In this document: in pieces, positions 46,031 to 53,600 of the stretch
Layout: each line of letters opens with the position of its first letter
How positions within the stretch are numbered: position 1 is the first letter of the stretch
DNA from: Streptomyces sp. CT34
GTDB taxonomy: Bacteria > Actinomycetota > Actinomycetes > Streptomycetales > Streptomycetaceae
Reading direction: 5' to 3'
DNA length: 64,000 nt
Assembly: GCF_000805335.1 (NCBI RefSeq)
Contig: NZ_KN708638.1
Location: forward strand, 6,887,436-6,951,435
Translations under genes and position numbers: made by a program
The notes under the pieces: generated by a model
Database searches by the model: none
What the model saw: only the letters and a program-made list of their open reading frames with translations
What the model was told of the DNA's origin: nothing

Positions 46031-47374
46031 TTGAAGACCACGGCAGAAGTGCTGAAAGACCTTGCGGAGCCGTCGAACGTCGCAGCTCACTCGAACCCGG
46101 AACTGGCCGGGGACGTGAGCGTCGCGGCGGCGGACGACGACAAGCAACGAGAGGAGAAGGAGCTTGATCAGCTTCGCCGCAAGCCAGGACTGCGGCCCAT
46201 ACCGGCGAAGGACCTCGGCCGACTCGCGCAACTCACACCCTGGGATGTGCTGCACTCCTTCGGACGGGCAATCACCTTGGCTCGGCGGGGAGCGGGACGC
46301 GGACTCGCCGAGCACTGGGGCTGCCTGAAGTACAACCAGGCTCTGACCGGGAACTCGGACACCTTCATGGCCCTCTCGGCGGAGGGCAGGGAGACTGCGG
46401 ACTACTACAAGGCGCTTCAGTCGGGAGAACTCGGTACCGGTTTCGCGCTGGCGATCGCTACCCGACTCCTGAGTAGGCGTCACCCGCAGCACTTCGTCTC
46501 GATCGTGCCGGCCGACACGGCTCTGCGCGCAGGGTGGGCCCTGACCAGCAGGGACTCCGGCACGAAGTCGGGTTACCGGTACCGGCCTCAGTTCTTCGCC
46601 GAGGTATGGAGGCCCGGCGAGCCCTCTCGCGTCTTCCCGATCGCGTGCAAGGGCAACCACAGCGGGCTCTCCGCCTCCCATACTCAGCTCGCCTCGGCTT
46701 CCGCCCACGTCGAGGCAGTCCACATCGGGGCATGGGACGAGACACCGTGCCTGGTGTTCAGCACAGAGCTCCCAATCGACGGCCCACTGATGGTCCACAC
46801 CCTGGAGGCGGGCGGAGAAGGAGGTTGGCTGGACGCTCCGGGCCGCGTTCTTGATCACGCGCTGGAGGACGAGAACGTCTATCCCGGCATCCAGCCGCCC
46901 GCGCAAGGCGACAAGCCCACGGAGCCCGAACCCGGCTATCACGTGGGCCCCGACCGCTACGCGTGGTTCCAACACACGCTCGCCCGCACAGCCGCAGCCG
47001 GTCTTAGCGCCTTCGCCGGAGACGCAAGGGCGACCGCCCCGTACCTCACGAAACGACAAGGGCAACGACACTTCGCTGGTTTTACACACGCGGCCACGGA
47101 CAGCGTCCAGGACGCACGGCAACGGTTCTTCGGCATCGACTTCGTCGGCACAGACCACGTCTTCCGGCTCAACCGGAAGCGAGTTGAAGCATTCTCCGGA
47201 GTCGCGGAGGACCTCTTCCGCCACCTTGAGGAAGGACGCCTGGAACAATACCGCCGCGAAATCTACGCGCGCCGGTCCACTTGGCCGCGCGACACCTGGG
47301 CCCCACGCTGGAACGGTCCCGTCTCCATACATCCTGACGGTTCAGTGCTGGCTATGCGCCTACTGCGTAATTAG
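46031..47374 (+). CDS. Unknown third protein of the defence-type operon
   Basis: A 447-residue protein with no family I recognise. The amino part is charged (DDDKQREEKELDQLRRKPGLRPIPAKDLGRL). The middle reads YRPQFFAEVWRPGEPSRVFPIACKGNH…QLASASAHVEAVHIGAW, where E and the following xxCK could be a PD-(D/E)xK-like nuclease core; this is only a guess from spacing. The carboxy third has FFGIDFVGTDHVFRLNRKRVEAFSGVAEDLF. TTG at 46031 follows GGGGAG closely; GTG at 45974 would add 19 residues. It follows the HEPN-like gene by 82 bp on the same strand. Confidence 0.6.
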   Translation: MKTTAEVLKDLAEPSNVAAHSNPELAGDVSVAAADDDKQREEKELDQLRRKPGLRPIPAKDLGRLAQLTPWDVLHSFGRAITLARRGAGRGLAEHWGCLKYNQALTGNSDTFMALSAEGRETADYYKALQSGELGTGFALAIATRLLSRRHPQHFVSIVPADTALRAGWALTSRDSGTKSGYRYRPQFFAEVWRPGEPSRVFPIACKGNHSGLSASHTQLASASAHVEAVHIGAWDETPCLVFSTELPIDGPLMVHTLEAGGEGGWLDAPGRVLDHALEDENVYPGIQPPAQGDKPTEPEPGYHVGPDRYAWFQHTLARTAAAGLSAFAGDARATAPYLTKRQGQRHFAGFTHAATDSVQDARQRFFGIDFVGTDHVFRLNRKRVEAFSGVAEDLFRHLEEGRLEQYRREIYARRSTWPRDTWAPRWNGPVSIHPDGSVLAMRLLRN

Positions 47375-49467
47375 CCCACTTTGAGCATATGCGCAGGCGG
47401 CGCTCTGCCCTTTCGCGCACGCAGCTCGTGAGTCTGATCCGGAACGCGGAACAGGCTCACGAGCACCGACACGGAGCTCACGCTTGGAACCACCCCACTT
47501 GCATGCCACCGAGGCCAACCAGGGCGATGCCTATGGCCGAGCAGCCGTCGGCGCGTGCCTGGACGGTGGCCCGGTGGATGCGGGAGGAGACCGTGTCGCG
47601 AACGCTGAACGCGGATTTCGCGCGCGGGTGCCTCACCTATACAGTCCCACTGTCGGCCGCCTACGGACGAATGGCAGATGTCACACGATCGAGCGATGAC
47701 GGCGCAACGCTCTCCGAGTACCGTAGAGATATGTAGCAGCTGGGCTATTGGAATAGCTCCAGCTCGGTAGTGAGCGGCGTGATCCGTGGAGTATTGGTCC
47801 AACTCACCCCACGGACACTCCCCATATGTACATGTTTGAGAGGGTTGTGACTCTACGGTCACAGCCTTCTTTGGCATGTCGAGGGCCAGTTTGAGTCCGA
47901 AGCCTTCGTACAAGGGGCGTTTGCGCTCGGGGGCGGCGGCAAGAAGCCGGTCGGTCATCGCGCCGAGCGCGGAGACCATGTGCTCGATGTGCTCTGTGGT
48001 GAGGGTCTCGGGCTGTGCGGTCGCCGTCGCGAGGAGATCTTGCTGAGCCGAGGCTTTCTCGGCTTGGGCCTGGTTGATCCATGTGGTGACGAGTTGGGGG
48101 TCGGCGCCGGCGTCGAGCGCGGCCCGGTACTGGGTGATGCGCCGGTCGCATGCGGTGAGCGTGCGCCGGGCCGCCGCGGCGGCTGTCGTGTCAGGGGACC
48201 GTGTGGCCTGGTTTTGCTGCAGCGTGCGGAGCGTGGTGGTCAGTCGTCCGGGGGCGAAGGTGGTGGCGATCCACTTGTCGAGCGCGGGGAGGAGGAGTTC
48301 CTCGCGTACGTAGACGGTCAGGGGGTGGTCCAGGGCGGTGTTCTTGGCGTATTCGGCGGTGTAGCGGCAGCGGTAGTGCGGTTTCCCGTTGTTGTAGGTG
48401 CCTTGCATCTTGCGGTGGCAGAGGGCGCAGTGGAGCAGACCGCGCAGGGCGTAGCCGCGGTCGGTGGGGCGCGGCTTTCGCTCCAGGTGGGTCTGTGTGC
48501 GGCGGGCTTGGCGCTTGGCCTGGGCGCGGCTGAAGGTGTCTTTGGAGATCAGCGGCTCGTGGACCGGCTGCGCCGACCAGATCCAATCGTCGGGGGTGTT
48601 CCAGACGAGTTTGGTGCGGTGGCCGAGGGTGACGTCGTCGATGTTGAGAAGGACTTCGTCCTTGCGCTGCTTGTTCCATACTTCGTGACCGGTGTAGCGG
48701 GGGTTGGCGAGGATGGCCCGGACTGCGCCCTTGGACCAGGCGTAGCCGGGACGGTGAGGGTTGCGGGCGCGGTCGTGGGCGGAGGGGCAGGGGATGCCGT
48801 CGCGCGTCAGGCCCTCGGCGATGGCGTAGAGGCCCGTGCCGCGGAGGTATTCGGTGAAGATGCGGACGACGACAGGGGCCGTGTCGGGGTCGGGTTCGAG
48901 GCGATGGAGACGTTTGCCGTCAGTGGCCTTGGCCGGGTTGGGGTGCGGGCCCGCGTCGGCGAGGCGGTAGCCGTAGGGCGGCCGGCCGCCGAGGTAGCGG
49001 CCTTCGATCTGGGCTTGGGCGGCCATGGCGGTGCGCACCCGGATTTTGATGCGGTTGCGTTCGCCCTTGCTCATGCCGCCGAAGACGGACATGACCAGGT
49101 CGTGGGCCTCGTTGTTCGGGTCGATGGCACCGCCGACTTCGGGCACCCATAGCGGTACGCCGAAGTGGACGAAGAGGGGGAAGGTGTTGCCGAACTGGTT
49201 GCCGTAGAAGGTGCGCTGAGGCTCGCCGATGACGACGGCGTCGAAGCCCCGGTCCGGGTTACGGAGGGCGTCGAGGAGGGCGGCTGCTTGGGGGCGACGT
49301 TTCCAGGGCAGGGCGCGGGAGTGGCCGGTGTCGAAGTATTCGGCGACGATTTCACCGCCGGCGGGTTCGATGAGGGCGCGGGCGCGGGTGAGCTGCCAGT
49401 TGCGGGAGGTCTCGGGGTCTTGGAGGTCCTCGGTGGAGCAGCGTCCGGCGAAAGCGAAGTGGACCAT
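47371..49467 (-). CDS. Large serine recombinase with unusual carboxy tail
   Basis: A 698-residue serine recombinase. The resolvase domain has the nucleophile in FAGRCSTEDLQDPETSRNW and RGFDAVVIGEPQRTFYGNQFG. The recombinase domain has YLGGRPPYGYRLADAGPHPNP and AVRAILANPRYTGHEVWNKQR. The zinc ribbon (LLHCALCHRKMQGT…HYRCRY) and a coiled coil (residues 440-500) follow. After about residue 555 (SQTCTYGECPWGELDQYS) the last 140 residues look like out-of-frame DNA rich in Arg/Pro/His, so the true end may have been lost. ATG at 49467. The upstream neighbours are a small helical protein and a methyltransferase, a set often seen on actinomycete elements. Confidence 0.85.
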   Translation of the reverse strand: MVHFAFAGRCSTEDLQDPETSRNWQLTRARALIEPAGGEIVAEYFDTGHSRALPWKRRPQAAALLDALRNPDRGFDAVVIGEPQRTFYGNQFGNTFPLFVHFGVPLWVPEVGGAIDPNNEAHDLVMSVFGGMSKGERNRIKIRVRTAMAAQAQIEGRYLGGRPPYGYRLADAGPHPNPAKATDGKRLHRLEPDPDTAPVVVRIFTEYLRGTGLYAIAEGLTRDGIPCPSAHDRARNPHRPGYAWSKGAVRAILANPRYTGHEVWNKQRKDEVLLNIDDVTLGHRTKLVWNTPDDWIWSAQPVHEPLISKDTFSRAQAKRQARRTQTHLERKPRPTDRGYALRGLLHCALCHRKMQGTYNNGKPHYRCRYTAEYAKNTALDHPLTVYVREELLLPALDKWIATTFAPGRLTTTLRTLQQNQATRSPDTTAAAAARRTLTACDRRITQYRAALDAGADPQLVTTWINQAQAEKASAQQDLLATATAQPETLTTEHIEHMVSALGAMTDRLLAAAPERKRPLYEGFGLKLALDMPKKAVTVESQPSQTCTYGECPWGELDQYSTDHAAHYRAGAIPIAQLLHISTVLGERCAVIARSCDICHSSVGGRQWDCIGEAPAREIRVQRSRHGLLPHPPGHRPGTRRRLLGHRHRPGWPRWHASGVVPSVSSVSVLVSLFRVPDQTHELRARKGRAPPAHMLKVG

Positions 49468-49574
49468 GGTCGTTGGCTCTCTGGCTTGGTGTGCGGTGGG
49501 CACGGCGGATGACGGCGGTTAGTGGTACCTCCTGCTCTGCGAAGAGGGCCAGTCGTCCGCCATGCCCACGTGGC

Positions 49575-49778
49575 TTACGGGTTGGTGTGCTCCGGTGGCG
49601 CGTCTACCAGCCGGTGGTACTCCTCACGGACGAAGCGCAGCAGGGCTGCTGCCGCCATCTCGGTGAGGCGCGGGGGCTCTTCGGGCAGCTGCACCGTCAG
49701 CTCGGGCGACGCGGCGTCAGGAGGTGTCCGCGGCGTGGTCTCGGGGGCCATCGCGTGGTGTGACGGGTTCGTCGTCAT
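49575..49778 (-). CDS. Small helical protein between methyltransferase and recombinase
   Basis: A 67-residue protein: a Pro/Thr-rich start and a helix (EMAAAALLRFVREEYHRLVDA). Its ATG overlaps the methyltransferase stop as TGATG, so translation is coupled. Small proteins of this kind often precede serine recombinases in Streptomyces; a role as directionality or accessory factor is possible but unshown. Confidence 0.65.
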   Translation of the reverse strand: MTTNPSHHAMAPETTPRTPPDAASPELTVQLPEEPPRLTEMAAAALLRFVREEYHRLVDAPPEHTNP

Positions 49779-50773
49779 CACTCACCCCGCCGCCATAGGG
49801 CAGCCGACGACACAGATCGGCCCCCAGGGCCCTCAGTGGCACCGGGCTGACTTCTCGGGGCGCAGGTGCGGGAGCGGAAGCCCGCTGCAGAAGCCGGTGT
49901 GCGGCTCTTGGAAGACGGCATGCCGGTGCCTCTTCGGGAGCGGGTGAAGAGCAAAACGTCCTCGTGCTGCACCACTGAGAGGGGAATGCCTTGCCGGCGG
50001 GCGTCGCGGACATTCTTCATCTGGAAGAACGACGGGCGGGAGACCAGGTGACCGTTGCGGATGCCGGCGAGGAGGGCTACACACCGCTCCGCAGGGATGA
50101 GGCCGGCTGTTCTGCCGGCGGCGAGGACGGCGGAGGGCAGGTCGATGAGTTCGCCGCGTTCGCGCCAGGGCCGGGTGGTGACGACAACGGTCCCACCTGG
50201 GCGGAGCATGGTGCGGCACTGGGCAAGGATCTCGGTGAACGCCTCCAGGAGGTGGGCGGTGGAGACATGGGCGAGATTGGCGCGGTCGTGGCCGTAGCGG
50301 AAGTCCTTCTTGACCACGCCTGGTTCGCCGGTCTCCCGGGAGGAGCGGACTTGCCCGTGGACGCTGGGCCCGTAGGGAGGTGAGGTGACCACGAGATCCA
50401 CCTCGCCGCGAGCATCGGTGGGGGCGAGGTCGGCGAGGCGTCGGGCGTCGCCGCAGCGGACGATGCCGGTGCCCGTGCCACTTGTTTGTGCGGCAGCGCG
50501 GGCGTTGAGCGAGGCGAGGGTGGCCCACTTGGGTTCGTATTCGATACCGAGGGCGTTGCGGCCGAGGTGGAGGGCTTCGACGAGGGTGGTGCCGATGCCG
50601 CACATCGGGTCCAGAACCAGATCACCGGGCTGGGTGTAGGCGCGGATGGCGTGGGAGGCGATGCCGGGGTGCATCTTGGCCGGGTGCGCCGACGAGTCGG
50701 GAAGGTAACGGCCATTGCGCTGGGCGGGGGCGGAGGTGGGGGCGGTGTTCCACACCGAAGAGGAGCGCGTCAC
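49778..50773 (-). CDS. DNA/RNA amino-methyltransferase (TRM11-like)
   Basis: A 331-residue SAM-dependent methyltransferase of the N4/N6 amino group. Motif I LDPMCGIGTTLVEALHLGRNALGIEYEPKW precedes the catalytic motif IV DLVVTSPPYGPSVHG. A late LRPGGTVVVTTRPWRERGELIDLPSAVLAAGRTAGLI and VVQHEDVLLFTR complete the fold. The order I then IV suits TRM11-like and gamma-type enzymes. It could modify DNA of the element or RNA; the target is unknown. The GTG at 50773 follows AAGGAG by 8 bases. It heads a minus-strand set with the small protein and serine recombinase. Confidence 0.85.
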   Translation of the reverse strand: MTRSSSVWNTAPTSAPAQRNGRYLPDSSAHPAKMHPGIASHAIRAYTQPGDLVLDPMCGIGTTLVEALHLGRNALGIEYEPKWATLASLNARAAAQTSGTGTGIVRCGDARRLADLAPTDARGEVDLVVTSPPYGPSVHGQVRSSRETGEPGVVKKDFRYGHDRANLAHVSTAHLLEAFTEILAQCRTMLRPGGTVVVTTRPWRERGELIDLPSAVLAAGRTAGLIPAERCVALLAGIRNGHLVSRPSFFQMKNVRDARRQGIPLSVVQHEDVLLFTRSRRGTGMPSSKSRTPASAAGFRSRTCAPRSQPGATEGPGGRSVSSAALWRRGE

Positions 50774-50969
50774 GAGAAATCTCCTTGGCTCAGGCGTAAG
50801 CGATATCGCTTGGGTTCGTTGGGGACAGGCTGTGCGGTCTGGTGCTCTGACCTGGTGTGCTGTAGCCGGAGACACGCACGGATGTCATGTGATGTTTCAT
50901 CAGCATTTGTGAAGTACCTTCTGATTGTCCGGTGGATTCGGTGTGCTGCTGAAGACGAGGAGTGCCTCG

Positions 50970-52061
50970 GTGTCGCTGGCGGTAGTGCGGGACCTGCGTG
51001 AGCGACGCCCGCAGGCCACTGCTGAAGAGATCGCCCGGCTGGAGACTGACGTGCTGTCCGGGTTCGTCTTGGCGCGTGCCTCGGCCGGACTGGCGGACGG
51101 CACCATTCGCAGTGACCTGTCGAATCTCGAACAGATCAGGCTGTGGTTCGGACGGCCGCTGTGGGAGATGGAGCCCCGCGACGCAGACAGTTACTTCGGG
51201 ACCGTCCTGCGCCAGGCGCCGATCGGGACCCGGCTGTGCCGGTCGCAGGCGTTGTCGGTGTACATCGAGTTCCTCGAGCTGCGCTTTCAGGCCGAGCTCC
51301 ACACACTGACCGGCCACGTCGCTCGGTGCCCGCTGGATGAGATGAACCGTCCGCGCGGGAAGAAGGACGCGCGGCTGCGGATTCCGCCCACCGCGCCGGA
51401 GATGAACACGCTCTTCTCCGGTTGGGCCCAGGAGCTGGCGACCTGCCGCAAGTTTGCTCCCCACGCGCGCAACTACGCTGCTGCCCAGCTGATGGCGGCG
51501 GTCGGGCTGCGAGTGAACGAGGCACGCACGCTGGATCTGGCGGATGTGAAGTGGGATCTGGGCCGTTTCGGAAAGCTCCACGTCCGGCATGGCAAGGGCG
51601 CACGGGGATCGGGGCCCCGAGAACGGATGGTCCCCTTGATCAACGACGCTGCACGGACCCTGCGTTGGTACGTCGAGGACGTCTGGGGACACTTCGGCGG
51701 AGATCACTCCCTGGCTGGTGCACCGCTGTTTCCGTCGGAACGCCGCTGGCTGAACGGACTCAACGGGCGGATCGGATACGACGCACTGCGCTCTAGCCTG
51801 GCCGCGGCCAGTACCACCCACTTGCCCGCCTGGACTGGCAAGCTGACGCCGCACGTATTGCGGCACTTCTGTGCCTCCCAGCTCTACCTGGAAGGCATGG
51901 ACCTGGTGGCCATTCAAGAGCTGTTGGGCCACTCGTGGATTGCGACGACCATGGGTTACGTCAACCCTCGGGAATTGCATCAGGTGGGCGAGAAGCCGCA
52001 GGTCACGTGGTCACGGCGGGGCTCAGCAGGACTCCGCAGCCTCTACGAACTGGCCGTCTGA
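50970..52061 (+). CDS. Tyrosine recombinase 1 (Tn554 TnpA-like)
   Basis: A 363-residue integrase of the phage integrase/Xer family. The core-binding domain covers residues 10-110. Catalytic residues are visible: Arg in VGLRVNEARTL, Lys in RHGKGARGSG, His-x-x-Arg in LTPHVLRHFCASQL, His in LGHSWIATTMGYV, and the nucleophile Tyr in the same segment. The GTG at 50970 is preferred because GAGGAG lies 7 bases upstream; earlier starts (TTG at 50925) extend it by 15. Its size matches TnpA of Tn554. It heads a plus-strand set of recombinase genes. Confidence 0.88.
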   Translation: MSLAVVRDLRERRPQATAEEIARLETDVLSGFVLARASAGLADGTIRSDLSNLEQIRLWFGRPLWEMEPRDADSYFGTVLRQAPIGTRLCRSQALSVYIEFLELRFQAELHTLTGHVARCPLDEMNRPRGKKDARLRIPPTAPEMNTLFSGWAQELATCRKFAPHARNYAAAQLMAAVGLRVNEARTLDLADVKWDLGRFGKLHVRHGKGARGSGPRERMVPLINDAARTLRWYVEDVWGHFGGDHSLAGAPLFPSERRWLNGLNGRIGYDALRSSLAAASTTHLPAWTGKLTPHVLRHFCASQLYLEGMDLVAIQELLGHSWIATTMGYVNPRELHQVGEKPQVTWSRRGSAGLRSLYELAV

Positions 52062-52081
52062 GCAGGGGTGTTGCCGAGACG

Positions 52082-52118
52082 ATCCCTTCTGATGCATGAT
52101 CTGCTCTCCAGAAGGGAT
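52082..52118. terminator. Inverted repeat between recombinases 1 and 2
   Basis: ATCCCTTCT (52082-52090) and AGAAGGGAT (52110-52118) form 9-bp arms around a 19-base loop holding ATGCAT. It may attenuate transcription or mark a recombination site. The GAAGGGA arm also lies just upstream of the recombinase 2 start. Confidence 0.45.
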
Positions 52119-52126
52119 GGTCTGGA

Positions 52127-53230
52127 GTGGTGCATCAGCAGAAGGTGGCCCTGGCGGGGTCGGCTCGTATGGAGCTTGTCTCAGGGGTGGTCCAGTTGCG
52201 CCCCGAGGACGCGATGTTCGACGCGATGCTGAGGGGCTGGCGGGCCCAGCAGAAGTCGCGAGGGCTGAAGGACGAGACGATCGACCCGAGGGAACGACTG
52301 ATCCGCCGCTTCCTCGAGTTCGCGAACGAGTATCCGTGGCAGTGGACGCCGGCCCACCTGGACGAGTGGTCGGCCACCCTGACGAGCGAGAAGCATCTGG
52401 CGCCGTCCACGATCCGCAGCTACCAGGGCACGGTTCGGCTGTTCACCGACCTCCTCATCGACGCCCGATACGGCTGGGGACCGGCCTGCGAGGAAGCGTT
52501 CGGCACTTTTCCGGTGGCGATCTGTCATGAGTGGAATACCCTGCCTCACCTGCAGGATTACGAAGGCGACCCGGAAGCGAGGCCGTTCACCAGGGAAGAG
52601 CTGCAGCGGTTCCTCGACTATGCCGACGACCAGGTCGCACGCGCCGTGAAGTCCAAACGCAAGGGCGCCCTCGCCGCCTACCGGGACGCCACCCTTTTCA
52701 AGGTCATCTATGGTTGGGGGCTTCGGCGGACCGAGACGTCCAAGCTCGATGTGGTCGACTTCGGACGCAATCCGCAGGCCCGGCAGTTCGGCCGGTACGG
52801 CACGCTCAACGTCCGTTACGGCAAGGCGAAGAAGGGTCAGCCGCCACGGCGCCGGAACGTGCTGTCGGTGATGGACTGGGCCGTCGAGGCGGTCGCCGAC
52901 TACGTCGAAAATGTCCGCCCGCGCTTCGGGTTCCCCGATCACCCTGCTCTGTGGATCACCGAGCGCGGGGGCCGCCTTCAGCCCGGGTCGATCAACGATC
53001 GGTTCGAGGCATATCGGGATGCCCTGGGGCTGCACAAAGAGTTGACCCCGCACGGACTTCGCCATTCCTACGTCACGCATCTGACCGAGGACGGAGTGGA
53101 CCGGCGCTTCATCCAGCAGCAGGTCGGCCACGAGTGCGACAGCTCCCTGGCCATCTACACGCACGTCAGCGACGACTTCATGAACACTTCCCTGCACAAG
53201 GCACTGGTGCCGGCGTTCGCCGGGGCCTGA
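52127..53230 (+). CDS. Tyrosine recombinase 2
   Basis: A 367-residue integrase-family recombinase. An amino-terminal SAM-like core-binding domain (RLIRRFLEFANEYPWQWTPAHLDEWSATLTSEKHLAPSTIRSYQGTVRLFTDLL) precedes the catalytic domain: Arg in YGWGLRRTETSKLDV, Lys in RYGKAKKGQPPRRR, His-x-x-Arg in LTPHGLRHSYVTHL, His in VGHECDSSLAIYTHV with the Tyr nucleophile. It is complete. GTG at 52127 is used; ATG at 52169 is an alternative. It lies 65 bp after recombinase 1 and 16 bp before the HTH gene. Confidence 0.88.
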   Translation: MVHQQKVALAGSARMELVSGVVQLRPEDAMFDAMLRGWRAQQKSRGLKDETIDPRERLIRRFLEFANEYPWQWTPAHLDEWSATLTSEKHLAPSTIRSYQGTVRLFTDLLIDARYGWGPACEEAFGTFPVAICHEWNTLPHLQDYEGDPEARPFTREELQRFLDYADDQVARAVKSKRKGALAAYRDATLFKVIYGWGLRRTETSKLDVVDFGRNPQARQFGRYGTLNVRYGKAKKGQPPRRRNVLSVMDWAVEAVADYVENVRPRFGFPDHPALWITERGGRLQPGSINDRFEAYRDALGLHKELTPHGLRHSYVTHLTEDGVDRRFIQQQVGHECDSSLAIYTHVSDDFMNTSLHKALVPAFAGA

Positions 53231-53246
53231 CAGGAGGGATCCGGCG

Positions 53247-53600
53247 ATGGCCGCCAAGCTCGACTACCACTGGCACCTGCGCAAAGTCATGGCCGACCGC
53301 GGGATGTTCTCCACCACCGACCTCATCCCTCCGCTCGCTGAACGCGGCATCAGCCTGTCGTCGAGTCAGGTCTACCGACTCGTCGTCGAGCGACCGGAGC
53401 GACTGAGCCTGAAGATCCTCATGGCCCTGCTCGACATCCTCGACTGCACCATGGACGACCTCATCGAGCCCATCGCGGTGGCTGGGACCGTGAAGAAGCC
53501 GAAGAAGGCGGCCGTCGGCGGCGGCCCGTCATCCGGTTCGGAGGGACTTGGCGGGCTGCGGCCAAAGCGGGCCAGGATCAGGGGTGTTGACCGGTCATGA
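53247..53600 (+). CDS. Small XRE-type HTH protein
   Basis: A 117-residue protein with a Cro/C1-like helix-turn-helix in residues 5-75 (WHLRKVMADRGMFSTTDLIPPLAERGISLSSSQVYRLVVERPERLSLKILMALLDILDC) and a basic Lys/Gly-rich tail. Its position after two recombinases recalls TnpC of Tn554, which sets orientation of insertion. The ATG at 53247 follows AGGAGG by 9 bases. Its stop overlaps the next gene's start (ATGA). A homologous module appears again at 56955. Confidence 0.82.
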   Translation: MAAKLDYHWHLRKVMADRGMFSTTDLIPPLAERGISLSSSQVYRLVVERPERLSLKILMALLDILDCTMDDLIEPIAVAGTVKKPKKAAVGGGPSSGSEGLGGLRPKRARIRGVDRS

